A stretch of DNA of 64,000 bases, taken from contig WHVY01000004.1 in assembly GCA_022266195.1 (NCBI GenBank), forward strand, positions 9,999,501 through 10,063,500. Reading direction: 5' to 3'. The stretch comes from Tetranychus cinnabarinus. Its lineage: Eukaryota > Arthropoda > Arachnida > Trombidiformes > Tetranychidae. The position numbers were made by a program, and so were the translations under genes. Below, piece by piece: positions 9,000 through 21,621 of the stretch (the stretch's first letter is position 1; each line of letters starts with the position of its first letter). The notes under the pieces are model-generated. The model had not been told where the DNA came from. It did not search any database and worked only from the letters and a program-made list of their open reading frames with translations.

Positions 9000-10606
9000 T
9001 CTAGATGTAATTCTGCTTTCGTTTTAAACAATTCTCGGAACTACTTTATCATTTCTTTCAACTAAATCCAAACATCTTGGTTTCTCTTCCATTTTCATTA
9101 CATAGACAGATATACATTTAGTGAACTGTTTATCTATGTACAAACCAAAAAAAAGCTTTTGCTTCTTGAGGATGACGATGAGATGAGAAATGTTGATTCT
9201 CATCCTCTCATTATCCTCATCTTCCTCTTCCTCTCTCGGCAATCCATAAATAGAAAGAAACTGTTATAACAAGATACAGTCTGAAGAAGCTCAAGATGGC
9301 TTATTAACATTTTAGTTTAATTTTTGGTTGATGAGTAAACTGGAGATGCTAAACTTTGTAACTGATAACGTGTTTCCAGTTTACATAGAAACAGTCACAG
9401 AAGAGCAATATAATTTATCTCCAGACCTTGGAATCATCCATTTTATTTAATGAACTTTACAAATTTTATCGGTTTATTTTTAGCTTTTTGCTTAACTCAT
9501 TTTCCCCAATATTATTGATATTTAACGAATAGAGCTGAAAAAAGCTAATCGAGAAAGTGATAGACCAAGCTCAAAACAAGAGAAAGTACATTAAAATGAA
9601 AGCTAAATCTTCTTTAATCTGACTATCTATGCTTGTTTTCAGAGTTAGAAATGGTACATTTTGATTAAATTCAGATTTAACACAGGATCAACAGTTAGCA
9701 ACCAGATAGGATCATTAAGTTTCAAAATAAATTTGGGAAGTCGCAAGGATTGAAAATTAGAAAAGCCAAACGATTTGATTCAGAAGTTAACCTTAGGTTG
9801 TAACTCATAAGGAACTACGAGCTAAAGCCTGGACAAAGAAGCAGAAGATTTCAAAGAATGTTTTGTTTTCTGACTTGAGTAAGCCAGAGAAAAGCAAGAA
9901 ATGTAAGCAAACAGAAGAAAGAAGATGAAAAAGCCGATAACAGAAAAAGAGAGAAAAGGAGAGAAAGATATTAGTGTAAATGGAAGATGAGTGTTGAGAC
10001 AGATTTTTCAGTCTCTTGGACTAACTAAATGAAAGGATATATTAACGATGAATATTGGAAATAAGATGGCTACAGAGTAGCTCAGAAAGTTCAGCTCATT
10101 TAATGTGGTAATTGAATGTACATGACGAGATGGAAGACGAAAAGGAAGATAAAATGAGACAAAATATTTTCGTCTCTTACAGTTGTACTAAAGAAAGAGT
10201 GAAATAAGTCGACAGAGAGATTTACTTTCTAGCTTCCTTCCTTTTTTCAAAAATACTTTCTTTACCTCCCTTTCTGTCAGAGTGTAAAGAGAAAAGGAGA
10301 AAAAGAAGAAAAAGAAGAAGAGAAAGAAGAAAATGATGATTAGGATGACTGAGAAAAAGTTAAAGGAAGAAAGCTTTTAGCTTAAAATTCGTTTATGAGT
10401 TTGTTTTTCTGTTTTTAGCTTGAACCTTGTTAATGTTAAATGCACAGCCCAACTTTATCTGTGGTGTCTATGTGTTCAGTCTGAGCACATTATTTAACAG
10501 CATTTGTATATTTAAATTAATAGTTATTTTCTGGTATAATTGGTTTAATTTGAATTTTTTATTTTAAATGAGCTGATCAACTGGTGGACAGATAGTATCA
10601 CCAAAA
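9000..10606 (+). promoter_or_regulatory. Upstream region of laminin beta
   Basis: Non-coding. From about 9450 it aligns with unit 1 (4620-6000). It has a purine-rich stretch (about 9860-9990 and 10270-10340) retained in both units. The last 150 bp before the laminin ATG (CATTATTTAA, ATTTAAATTAATAGTTATTT) are the best conserved part and probably hold the core promoter and 5' leader. No defined TATA element can be assigned. Confidence 0.45.
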
Positions 10607-13600
10607 ATGTCGATCAAGCAATCATTGTTTTTTACCATTTTGACTGGTCTCTTCCTTATACCGTTCATTTTCACCCAAGAAGATGCAGCAAGTTATCGTG
10701 CAAATTTTATTGAACAAGGTAAGTTTAAAAAATTTCATAATTTCATTTAATGGATCATCTCTGCGTTAAAATGTATCAAAGAACGATCTATTGGTCATTT
10801 GTCAACTCTTACTCATTCAAACACAACTTTGAATTGTTTCACAGGATCGTTTGCTAACCTGAGTCATTCAAATCTATAAGAGTCTATAAAGTTACAGTTA
10901 CTTGTCTCTATGGTCAGAATTAAGATTTCTAGATTTTTCATAACAAACGATGGATACGACTTGATTTTCTGATTCAATGTTTTCAATTTTGTGAAATGTA
11001 TTATGATGGTCCTATTTTTATTTTTTTATATGACTTTCCTGCATATTTTTTTTGTCTTTTACTTCAAACTAAATTTCTCTTTGTTTTATTTCTTTTGTTA
11101 GGTTCTACATCATGCGACAGGAACAGTTGTTCGCCTCCAACCGGTGATTTATTGATTGGACGTGAAGCTAACCTAAGTGCATCATCTACATGTGGACTTG
11201 TGTTTCCTGAAAAATATTGTATTCTCGGTGATACCATAAAAAGAAAAAAGTGTCATACATGTGATTCTCGTGAGTCTGCAAGGATTCGCAAGAATCCATT
11301 AAAGTACCATAGGATTGAAAATATTGTTACAAAGGCTGGCGAAGACTACAGAAAATTTTGGTGGCAGGCTGAAAATGGTGTTGAAAATGTCACAATACAA
11401 CTTGATTTAGGAGCTGAATTTCACCTAACTCATATCATTATGACATTTCAAACCTTTCGTCCTGCAGCTATGGTGATTGAAAGGTCATCTGATAACGGAA
11501 AAACATGGAAACCTTACCAGTATTTTGCTGTTGACTGTGCACGGGAATTTGGTTTTGTTAGGGAAGGTCAAAGGAGAAATTTGCGAGAAGTTGTTTGTGA
11601 ATCTCAATACTCAGCAGTTACTCCCTCTTATCATGGGGAAGTTATCTTCAAAGTGCTTCCACCTAATATTCCTATTGCTGATCCATATTCAGATGAGGTC
11701 CAAGAACTTCTTAAGATGACCAATTTAAGAATACATTTCAAGAAATTGCATACTTTGGGTGACGATCTTCTTGATCCACGACCTGAAATTCGACAGAAAT
11801 ACTATTATGCCATGATGAATATGAAAGTTAGAGGTAGTTGCTCTTGTTATGGTCATGCTAGTAGATGTGTCCCTGAAGAAGGTCAAACACCTATTGATGG
11901 AATGGTTTATGGTAAATGTGCTTGTGATCATCACACCACGGGGCCTAATTGTAGACAATGTGAACCCTTCTATCAAGATACTGAATGGCAACCCGCAATT
12001 GGAAGTCAAACTAATGAGTGTAAACGTAAGTATTTTTGATACACTGATAGATCGATTAGATAGATTAAGTTAGATCTGTATTTAAGCGCAAAAATAGGCT
12101 CAAAAAATATTTAATTTTCATAAGTTTTGCATATCAAAAGCTATTATATTATATGTCAAAAATGGAGCTTTCAAATTATTCAAAATCATTCAAATGATTC
12201 TCTAACTGAAAAAGACTTGCTTATTTTAATAAATTTAAATTAACTGCTTTCAATCAATTTTTATTCCAGGTTGTAATTGTAACAATCATGCAAAAAAATG
12301 TCAGTTCAATTCAACATTATGGATCGCATCAGGCAAAACTAGTGGAGGTAAGTTACAAAATTTGATCTTCAGAGTATAATCTATATTTTTATTTTTACTC
12401 TTCTCATTGCTGCATTAAAGGACAATGTATTGACTGTGAACACAATACTCAAGGAAATCATTGCGAAGAATGTAAACCCCAGTTCTATCGAGATGTGAAT
12501 CGACGTATTGATGATCCATATGTTTGCATTCGTAAGTTTAATCAAGTTTTTAATGAATTTAGAATGACAGATTTTCAACGCTAATTGATCTTTTTTATCC
12601 CCTGTAAAATTAAGCTTGTGCTTGTGATGAAAGAGGATCTCTTAATAACGGTACTTGTGCAACTAAACCTGATGAGAGTCTTGGAATTGCCGCTGGCCAA
12701 TGTTTCTGTAAAGAAAATGTAGAAGGGCGTCGCTGTGACACATGTAAAATTGGCTTTTGGAATTTCGACGAAAATAATCCACTTGGCTGTCAAGGTATTT
12801 ATTTGGTAGTCAAAAACAAACGAGAAGTGACTAAAAGTGATGAACTTTTAATGTTTTTAGATGTTTACTTGATATGAGCTTGGCCATCACAACACTGAAT
12901 TAATAGTTAAATTCAGAATTTTTAAACTATAATTGGCGAGGAACAAGTTAAAATCATGAAAACCCTTTGATTTTTGTGAATTTTTCCATGTTAATTTCTC
13001 AATTGAAAATTTTCTATTTGATCCCTTCTTTCAAAATCGACATTATCCTGAAAGTTTTCAAATTATATAATCTCGAAGTGGACTAAACTACTTTTCGGTT
13101 AAACTTAAAATTATGAATAGACCTGGTCTAGATCAGAAATGATTTCACTTTTAGTCGCTCCCATTGATGTCAAATATTTATCGTTAACGTGATTAATTAA
13201 TATTATGTTATTTTTGCATTTAATGAACTATTAAGCTTGTAGTTGTAATACTAACGGAACAACTCGCAATCAAGGCTGTAATCCAATAACTGGCGAATGT
13301 GTTTGTAAGAATAATGTTGTTGGAAGAGACTGCAATTCTTGTCAAGTAAATTATTATGGATTGGAATTATTCGAAGATGGTTGCCGTCCCTGTAATTGTG
13401 ATCCTGGAGGATCATATAACTTACAATGTAATGAAACAACTGGTCAATGCCCTTGTCGTCCCCATGTTACTGGCCAAAGATGTGATATTATTGAATCAGG
13501 TTTCTTTGTACCTTCACTTAACGCAGTTTTGTACGAGGCTGAAGAAGCTCACCACAGTAGAGATGTTATTCCATGGATTATGCCACCTGAAGATATTGCA

Positions 13601-16600
13601 ACGTGGACAGGAGATGGTTTTGTTCGTGTTTATGAAAAATCTTTCATTGATTTCGAAATAAGTGTCCCTCATTCATCACGTTACGATATTCTTGTAAGAT
13701 ACTCACCTCCTGAACCCATCTGGAGCGAAGGATCAATTTTAATCGAACCCCTCGCAGGTGGAATTGTACCAGCTCCAGGCTCGCCATGTGAAAAAAACTT
13801 TGAATATGGTCCAAAAAAAATACCATTCCAATTCGAAGCTCGACGAATCTATACTAAAACTGGCCCTTATTGTTTTGAAAGGGATCAAAGGTATCGAATT
13901 AGGATTGATGTTGGCGAGAGGACTGGTGGAGAGGAAAATTCAACAATAGCAGTTGATTCTCTTGCGCTGATCCCAATAAGTTCTGATTTTGAAATCTTTT
14001 CTGATCCTACTCGAGAAAGAGAGTTGGCAGAGTATAGACGGATTCGGTGTGAAGAGTATTTATATTCTATCATACAACATCAAATCCCTGAACCATGTAA
14101 AAAATATTATCAATCGATAGCTGCTTCGATGTACAATGGTGCCCAGGCCTGTAATTGTAACTCTACTGGGTCAAAGTCTTCCATTTGTGATATACTTGGT
14201 GGAAAATGTGTTTGTAAGGATAACGTTATCGGGCGTACATGTGATAAATGTGCTCAAGGTTTTTATGATTTCGGACCAAGCGGTTGTGTCCCTTGCGACT
14301 GTCACTCTTATGGTTCGGAAAACGCTTTTTGCAATGTTGAAACTGGTAAATGTAAATGTCGACCCAACACCTTTGGCCGACAATGTGATCAATGTCAACC
14401 TGGCTTCTGGAATTATCCCAACTGTCAGCGTTGTGATTGTAATTCACATGCTGAAACTTGTGACTCTAAAACTGGAGCTTGTTTAAACTGTCTAGACAAT
14501 ACCGAAGGTCATAGATGTGAAAAATGTGTAAAGGGTTATTATGGTAAACCTTTAGTAGGGGAAAATATTCCTTGTCGCCCGTGTCCATGTCCCGGTGTAC
14601 CTGAATCTGGCGATTTTCATGCCGAAGCATGTGAGCTTAACCCTATAACCAATTTACCTCGTTGTCTTTGTAAAATTGGCTACACTGGAGAAAGGTGTGA
14701 ACAGTGTGATGAGAACTACTTTGTTGATTTAACTCATGCATTGATCAATGAGCAGGTATGTTTTTACTCCTATCTATCTTTATTTTGTTTATTACAATCA
14801 ATTGAATATTTTTACCTTGTTATTTTTATCAATAGGGAACTTATGAAATCAATAAATGTCGCCCATGTAATTGTAGCAACAATATCGATATAGCCCAACC
14901 TGGAAACTGTGACAGGAAAACTGGTGCATGTTTGAGATGTCTTTACAATACAGAGGGAGATCATTGTGAACGTTGTCGTGATGGATTTTATGGAAACGCT
15001 TTGGAACAGCAGTGTGTTCAATGTGTTTGCTCGCCTCTTGGTACAAATCAAACAATTGGCTCGTGTGATCATAAAACCGGACAATGTCCTTGTTTACCTA
15101 ACGTTGTTGGACGCGAGTGTGATAAATGTGAAATCAATCATTGGAATCTAACTTCAGGTGTTGGCTGCGAACCTTGTGATTGTGATGCTAAAGGATCAGA
15201 AAATTTGAGATGCTCTGAGTTTGATGGTCAATGTGCATGTAGACCTGGACATGGCGGTCGAAAATGTAATGAATGTCAACCAAATCATTGGGGTGATCCA
15301 AGAGTTCGATGTTTCCGTAAGTTTAAAGCTATTCTTTCGTATAAACATCCTTTCGTAATAATTTTTCATCAATCTTATACAATATTATTAATTTCTCGTC
15401 TTTTTTATTCAGCATGTGATTGTAATCCTAGTGGGTCAGCAACTATGCAGTGTAACAAACACGACGGTTCATGCGTTTGCATCAAAGGAATATCTGGTAG
15501 AAGATGTGATCAATGTGCTCGAGGTTACCTTGGTTCTGCCCCTCGATGTGAATCATGTGGTGAATGTTTCGAGAACTGGGATGCAACCATTCAAACATTG
15601 AGAGAAGAAACTTCTCGCTTAGTTGAACGAGCTCGTAAAATTAAACAAACAGGAGCACCAGGAGCTTATGGTAAATCTTTTGTTACCATTGAAAATAAAT
15701 TATTGGATGCAGAAATTTTAATTTCCGGATCAAATGTTACTGAAGCTGATATCAAAAATGTGACCGAAAAAATTCAAGAGATTCAAAGTGAAGTTACTCT
15801 ATTGAATCAAAAAATTTCAGCTGCTGAGAAAGATACGGAACAAACTGTCCAGCGTACTGCTAGAGCAAATTTACGACTTGATGAGTTGAAAGAGATGGCT
15901 CAAACCTTAGAATCTCAAAATAATGAGTTACGAGAAAATGCCACAAAATTAAAAGCTGACGATGTTCGAAGTGCCTTAAGCTTGACTGAGGATGCCGTGG
16001 ATAGAGCAAAAAAGGCCGAATCATCAATAAATAACGCAATGCCTAGATATATTAAGTCGAAAGAAATTAGAAAAGCAACAGAGAAAATTATCTCTTCCAC
16101 AAACTTCGATCATGAAAAATCATTAGAAAATAATCGAGGAGCATTGTCTACAATATCGACTAAGATTAAAAATTTGGAAGACAATATTCCTGATATCAAC
16201 AAACTGGTTTGTGGTGGTCGAGCCACAGTCGATAAATGTGATAGCACTTGCGGAGGAGTTGGATGTGCCAAATGTGGTGATCTTTCTTGTGATGCTGTAA
16301 CTACTAAAGCACAATTTGCACTTAACTATAGTCAAGATGCTGAGAAGAGGTTGAAAGATCTTGGTGAGAAAGGAGAAGAAGAAATGAGGAATGTTGAAGA
16401 AGCTCGCCGTCGCAGTGAGGAAGCTTTACGTGAAGCTCAAAGAGCATATGATAGAGCTATTGCTGCCAGAAACAATTCAGAAGCAAAGAGCAAAGAAATT
16501 CAAGATTTATTCAAACAGATTGATGAATTTATGGCTGCTCAATCAGCGACTCCAGCTGAGATACGAACAGTTGCAGAAAACTGCCTTAAAATTCAAATAT

Positions 16601-17361
16601 CATTAACTCCGGAACAAATTCTTGATCTTGCCAATAAAATCAATGCAACTCTCAAGAATGTGAAAAATATTGAGAAAATTTTAGATGAAACTGAAGCTGA
16701 CTTACGAACTGCCCAAAAACTGGAATCAGATGCCAATGCAACAAGGATGAGTGCCGATAAATCCTTGGATATGGCAAAGGAAATATTAGAGGCTTTATCT
16801 ATAGCTCAAGAATCACAAAGTGAAGCAGCAAACTCAATTAAAAATGCTAATGAACAATTTAATCGAGCTCAAATAGATCTTGATTCCATTGCATCTGAAA
16901 CTGAAAATATTGCTCGACAATCAGAACAGGCTAAAATTAAAATTGAAGAGTTGCAGAAAAAATTGGATGGACTTCGAATCAGTTATACCAAGAATACTTA
17001 TTCTGTTAGTCAAGCATCCAAGGAAGCTGGTATTGCTGGTGATATGGCTAAAGCAGCAGAAAGTGAAGTGGAAGGATTAGAAGCGAAGTTTGAAGAAGCT
17101 AAACGAAAATTAGCCCAAAAAGAAGAGGATTCTGGTTCACAAAAGAAACAATCTGACACTATCAGATCGAGAGCTGAAAAATTAGCTAAAGATGCTAGTG
17201 AAAAACTTCGAATATTACAAGACATAGAAGACAACTTCACCGAAAATGAAGAAAATTTAAATAAATATTCAAGAGAAATTGAACAAATGAATAATGACAT
17301 GCTAAATTATCTGAATATTATTGAAACTAGATCAGCATTTCACAAAACCTGCCAAACTTAG
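10607..17361 (+). CDS. LanB1: Laminin subunit beta (beta-1-like, LanB1)
   Basis: Eight coding exons with GT-AG borders and matching phases: 10607-10718, 11102-12025, 12270-12347, 12421-12531, 12615-12794, 13236-14755, 14836-15316 and 15413-17361. They give 1784 residues (human LAMB1 is about 1786). Exon 1 encodes a signal peptide (MSIKQSLFFTILTGLFLIPF). Next come the laminin N-terminal domain (SCSPPTGDLLIGR, STCGL) and LE cysteine repeats (CxCNxxG). A laminin IV type B domain follows in 13.5-14.1 kb (SRYDILVRYSPPEP), which marks the beta chain, then more LE repeats. The C-terminal coiled coil from about 15.6 kb is interrupted by the cysteine-rich beta knob (CDSTCGGVGCAKCGDLSCD). The protein ends HKTCQT, with the Cys that pairs with the gamma chain. 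Secreted; forms basement-membrane laminin with alpha and gamma chains. The last intron (15317-15412, 96 nt) has no in-frame stop. Intact. Confidence 0.96.
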
Positions 17362-17626
17362 TTTATGAGCCAAAACTTTTGATGAGAAACAAACGGTGAA
17401 AAGCTTTAGGAATACATTGTTATAATTGATTAACTATTGAATAATTGCAAAAAACAAAAGAAATCAGAACAAAACAATCGATTACTCATGCATGTACATA
17501 AATAATCACATTATATAATGATGAAAATTTTAAAAATTGAACTTATCAAATCAAATTTTACTTAATATCAATCTCAAAATATACTTACTTTCCCTGTCTA
17601 CAATTGTACCTTTTTCTGCACTTGTA

Positions 17627-17632
17627 AATAAA
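17627..17632 (+). terminator. Poly(A) signal of laminin beta
   Basis: AATAAA about 265 bp after the stop codon at 17361. Confidence 0.5.
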
Positions 17633-18256
17633 ATTGATCAACGAATAAGAAACTGTCAATTATTTTAATCTTTATAGTCTTATTAATTGAGTCTGTAACC
17701 AATATCTTCATGAGACTCATAAAAATTGATAAAATTTTTATACCAATAATCATCATTAATAATAATTATTATCAATAATAACAATAATAAGTACATCATT
17801 AATCGTATGCATCATGTAAATGTTTAAGACTTTACGAATACATATGACATACATGGTATGATGATAAATACAAGCGAAAAATGTTAACCTCTTATATCAC
17901 CCTTTTAGGTATTTAATCTTTCACAATTTGTTCAGTTTTGTTTCTAAAACCATGAAAATTTAATTGATTTGTATTTAAATCTGGAAAATACAAGAAATTT
18001 AATCCTTGGTTCATTTTCCTGTGAACATTATCTATTAGATGGCGTTACTTTCCAGCTGGGATCAATTTTCCTCGGAAAATTTTTCTGTAAGGTTAAAAGC
18101 AGATGGGTTTTGTCCGAAAAGTAAACATTGGTTTAGTGACATCATTCTATTGATAAACATCTAATAGTTTATTTATTTTCCTAAATTTGATAACCCTTTA
18201 TAGTGCCAATTATTCTTAAAACTATACTCCACTCCCATAACAATCCAATTTTTACG
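17633..18256. other. Intergenic, laminin beta to LSM1
   Basis: AT-rich, including an ATT/AAT-rich stretch near 17750-17790 (ATAATAATTATTATCAATAA). No gene seen. The last 150 bp should contain the LSM1 promoter. Confidence 0.4.
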
Positions 18257-18949
18257 ATGGAACCATATTTACCTGGCACTGCAAGTTTAATTGAAGTTCT
18301 TGATAGTGAGTAATGCCTATCCCTGCTTCCTTACTTAAACTCATTTAAATTGTTTTCTTTTTGTAGAGAAATTGATGGTTTTACTTCGTGATGGTCGCAC
18401 GCTTATTGGTTATCTTAGAAGCATCGATCAATTTGGTAACTACACTATGTTCCTATCAGACAGTCAACCATGATTTGAATCATAAAATGCGCCGCATTCA
18501 ACGTTATTTTATTTGATACTAATGAAATCAAATGTGTGGGCAACAAATTTGAGCTCAACTTTTCATTCCAATTTTTTATCTTCTCACCACCTCTAGCCAA
18601 TTTAGTCTTACACCGAACAATCGAACGAATTCATGTGGATAAGAAATTTGGTGACATTGATATTGGAGTCATCATCATAAGAGGTGAAAATGTTGTCTTG
18701 TGTGGAGAAATTGTAAGTCAATATTAGATAACATTTGTAATTTGACTCGCGACTAATTTGATGCGTTGATTATCTTCTATTTCACAGGATGCTGAAAGGG
18801 AAGCAAACAGTAAGCTTGAAAGAGTATCGGTTGATGAAATTTTTGAACTTCAACGAAACGAGCTCGTTAATAAGATGGAAAAGGAAAAATTGAAAATGAA
18901 AGAGGGATTCTCGTTAGGAAATTGCTTGGACTTCCTCGATGATTACTAA
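18257..18949 (+). CDS. LSM1: LSM1, Sm-like protein of the Lsm1-7 mRNA decay complex
   Basis: Four exons: 18257-18305, 18367-18435, 18597-18712 and 18788-18949 (stop TAA). All are GT-AG with consistent phases, giving 131 residues (human LSM1 is 133). The protein begins MEPYLPGTASLIEVLDKK. Sm motif 1 is LLRDGRTLIGYLRSIDQFANLVL and Sm motif 2 is IIIRGENVVLCGEI, with the RNA-contacting RGEN. The tail ends in LDDY, like the LDEY of other LSM1s, and its Leu/Lys-rich helix is the LSM1-specific C-terminus. LSM1 is the subunit that makes the cytoplasmic Lsm1-7 ring, which binds oligoadenylated mRNA 3' ends with Pat1 and promotes decapping in P-bodies (family knowledge). All key residues are present. 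Confidence 0.96.
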
Positions 18950-19120
18950 TGGCTTTTAGGAATTTATCAATTTTAGCTGTTGGTCTGTTTTCAATTCATC
19001 ATCTACTTTTGTTCATTTTGTATGCTTTGTTGTCAACAAAATTCACCTTCATCTCATCATTCTTTAACCAAATTTCAACTATGGCATTTTAACTAATGTC
19101 TGATTTTTTTGACTATGCGA

Positions 19121-19126
19121 AATAAA
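19121..19126 (+). terminator. Poly(A) signal of LSM1
   Basis: AATAAA about 170 bp past the LSM1 stop. Confidence 0.5.
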
Positions 19127-19458
19127 ATATTTTTATGTTCGACAAGCTTTGAGTGCAATTTATTAAAAACAGCCAATAATCCGAAATACAACTTTTGGAT
19201 GCATCGATATTTTTCAGTTATTGAAAAGAAAATTATTAGTATCAAAATCGTTTGATTCATATTTATGAATGAAACGCTAATAAAAATTTTTGACCATAAA
19301 CTAAAAAGCAAGTCATAAGTACCATAAGTTTGATCCTATTTCTCATGATCGAAATGATTTGATGATCCATTATCCACCCTTTTAGCGAAAAGGCCGTAAA
19401 AATAAAACACAAAGCGATGAAGAAGTTCAAACCATAGAACCAGAAGATGCTTTAATAC

Positions 19459-19816
19459 TTACAAGGGAACCTCTCGAGTTGATGAATCGATAATTGAGGG
19501 AAAATGCATTTAAATAAAACATTTATAGTTGTCACCTTCGAGTAGTTCAGTTTTGGGTGTCGACAAAGTCTTTACAGGGTATTGCTTTGACAATGGCTGC
19601 ATTTAATGATCTCTCTAGTGGTGCATTAAAAAGTAAATGCTTCTGTTTCAAATTAAGAGAAATATGCAAATTTTTCTAGAAAAAAAGACATTAAAATGCC
19701 GAAACTGAAAAGCTGGCAGCTATTTTCGTTGCATTGGTCTTAGAGAAGGCCCAATGTACCGATAGCGACCAAGGAATCTCTATATCGATTCATCAATTCG
19801 TAAGGTTCCCTCATTA
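19459..19816. repeat. Inverted-repeat pair of about 33 bp around a 290-bp core
   Basis: 19459-19491 (core ACAAGGGAACCTCTCGAGTT) and 19784-19816 (core ATCGATTCATCAATTCG) are inverted copies with about five mismatches. The core has no open frame. It may be a small decayed DNA element or part of an old pseudogene. The rest of 19130-20190 shows no gene. Confidence 0.45.
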
Positions 19817-20192
19817 GACTGTTAAACCAGTTACTTAAATCACATAATAATAATCGGTAATCTATTAAAGATGAAATATCGATAGGTATCGGTATCATAA
19901 CTGATATCTAACAATACCTACAACAGCAATTGATGAAAAGGTAAGGTGATGCATTAATAAATAAATGTGCGAAGACTTTGATAACAACAATAATACCAAG
20001 TTTGCTTTATTTCAAAATAGATAAGCCGTCGCAATTTTGATGGACCAATTTAATTTAAACTTATTGTTAATTTTGATCCAATGAGGATAAAAGCAATAGA
20101 ACCAGACAAGTTTATTCTACTTTCTCTCTTGATCTTGTGAATACTAGTCTTAATCCACCTTGACTCAACGTTCGGACAAATATATCACTGTG

Positions 20193-21200
20193 ATGACTTC
20201 AAACTCGCCTACCTCAAGTGAACCTCAAGAATCGTCCTCAGATGAAAATGAAGCTAAAGCGATCAACGAAAAAGTTCGAAATGCGTTATCTCTTAATGCC
20301 TGGCATGTAGTATTACAAGCCTCATGTAAATTCATAACTGGAATTTTGGCTGATGTATCTTCTGGTCGTAGATTATTACAGATTAAAAATCCTTATCAAC
20401 ATTTATTTTTAAGATCATCTCAAGATTTAAAGAATTTGGAACCACTTCAACCCTCAATTTACACCGAAGAAGCTTCAACAAACGTTGAACAATGGATACC
20501 TAGATTTGCATTTTTGAATAGTACGGCTGCCCAAGACCAAGTGCTAACAGAAGACATGAAACTAAATATGCTCGAGCAACAGTTAACTTTAATAATTCAT
20601 GCCTCCCGTTGCATTAAACTTCAACAGGAAGCCTTGAGATTTAATGAATACGCAACAGATTGGCCGAAATGTTATAATAATACACCTTACTGTCACATAA
20701 TGAGATGTATTTTCCAACATCTCCTCGGTTGTAAGAAACAACGTAAGTTCATTTCACACTCTCATTAAAGCATTAAATGCTTCAAGTTTAAAATTTAACC
20801 ATTTATTAATGACCTAACCTTTCTTTTGATATTGATATTTCTGTATTGTTTTTAAACAGCTGGAACCTGCACTTTTGGCTTTTGTGAGCCTGCTAAACGA
20901 ATGATTTCTCACTTCAAGAATTGTCCTGGTCGTAATTGTTCATTATGTTCCCGAGTTTCTTATCTGCTGCCAGCTAAACCAAGAGTCCGTAGAAATGCGA
21001 TAGACGATGTGGATTTTGAGACTTATATGGCACGAATCACTGGACTTACAATACCAACTCATTCAAATCAGCCAATTCAGCCAAGTCAATCTTCTGTAAC
21101 TGACACTTCAGAAATCGAAATTGATTCACCTTCTTATTCTGGTGTTGAGCGTGTTCCTGCACCTGATCAAGTTTTAGAGCCGGTAGACGATGAGCTTTGA
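20193..21200 (+). CDS. Stand-alone TAZ zinc-finger protein (CBP/p300 TAZ1-like)
   Basis: Two exons, 20193-20742 and 20860-21200, joined in phase (C|CT gives Pro), for 296 residues from the ATG at 20193. The central part matches a CBP/p300 TAZ domain. The pattern runs QQLTLIIHASRC ... C ... YCHIMRCIFQHLLGC, then GTCTFGFCEPAKRMISHFKN, then CPGRNCSLCSRV. This gives the His/Cys zinc sites of TAZ (HxxxC, CxxxC-type, HxxxC). The N-terminal 120 residues are not recognised; they are acidic/Ser-rich at first, with a possible helix (NAWHVVLQASCKFITGIL). The C-terminal 70 residues are Ser/Pro-rich and acidic. There is no KIX, bromodomain or acetyltransferase, so this is not CBP itself. TAZ domains bind transactivation domains, so a transcription co-regulator or competitor is plausible (inference). 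Additional 5' exons cannot be excluded. Confidence 0.75.
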
Positions 21201-21621
21201 TACAACAACAATAACTTCGCAACAATGACTATGAATGATATTGATATGATCTGAGGAAATCAAAGGAAATCATGAACATGTGTTTATTACGGACTGTGAT
21301 AAAATCTGTTAGCAAAATATGCATTTATTTTTCGAACGATCACTTATAGTATTTTTTCATTTAAAATAATAAGACAACTGTGAAAGCAATTATTTAACTG
21401 CAAAAACAAACGATAAGAAATTAAACTAAATTTTATACCAAGAATCAGTGTAACTAGTAATAATCGTGTTTTTCAAAATTAACCGCATAAATTTGTATCG
21501 ACGTTTCCATCAAGACGAGCCCTTGGAGCACGAAAATGAATAAAATTTTACCAGGATCGAAGCCTGAGACTAACAAGAGGAGAAAATGGATCTAAATTAT
21601 CATTCAGCGATTAATTTATCA
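21201..21621. other. Intergenic 3' flank of TAZ gene
   Basis: Non-coding AT-rich DNA up to the left arm of the large inverted repeat. Nothing else seen. Confidence 0.4.

Larger units (their letters stand above)
6500..10660. repeat. Tandem duplication, unit 2
   Basis: CDC25 copy B (-), SENP8 pseudogene (+), a GTSF1-like gene not present in unit 1 (within about 8390-9440), then upstream DNA and the live first exon of laminin beta. See unit 1 (2183-6002) for the alignment. Confidence 0.85.

Noticed and set aside
14136..14486. Alternative-frame protein in laminin LE repeats
   Set aside because: Frame shadow of Cys-rich repeats; the laminin frame explains the region fully.
15317..15412. Reading straight through the laminin intron as coding
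   Set aside because: Would insert 32 hydrophobic residues between an LE Cys pair; good donor and acceptor sites and the LE pattern support splicing.
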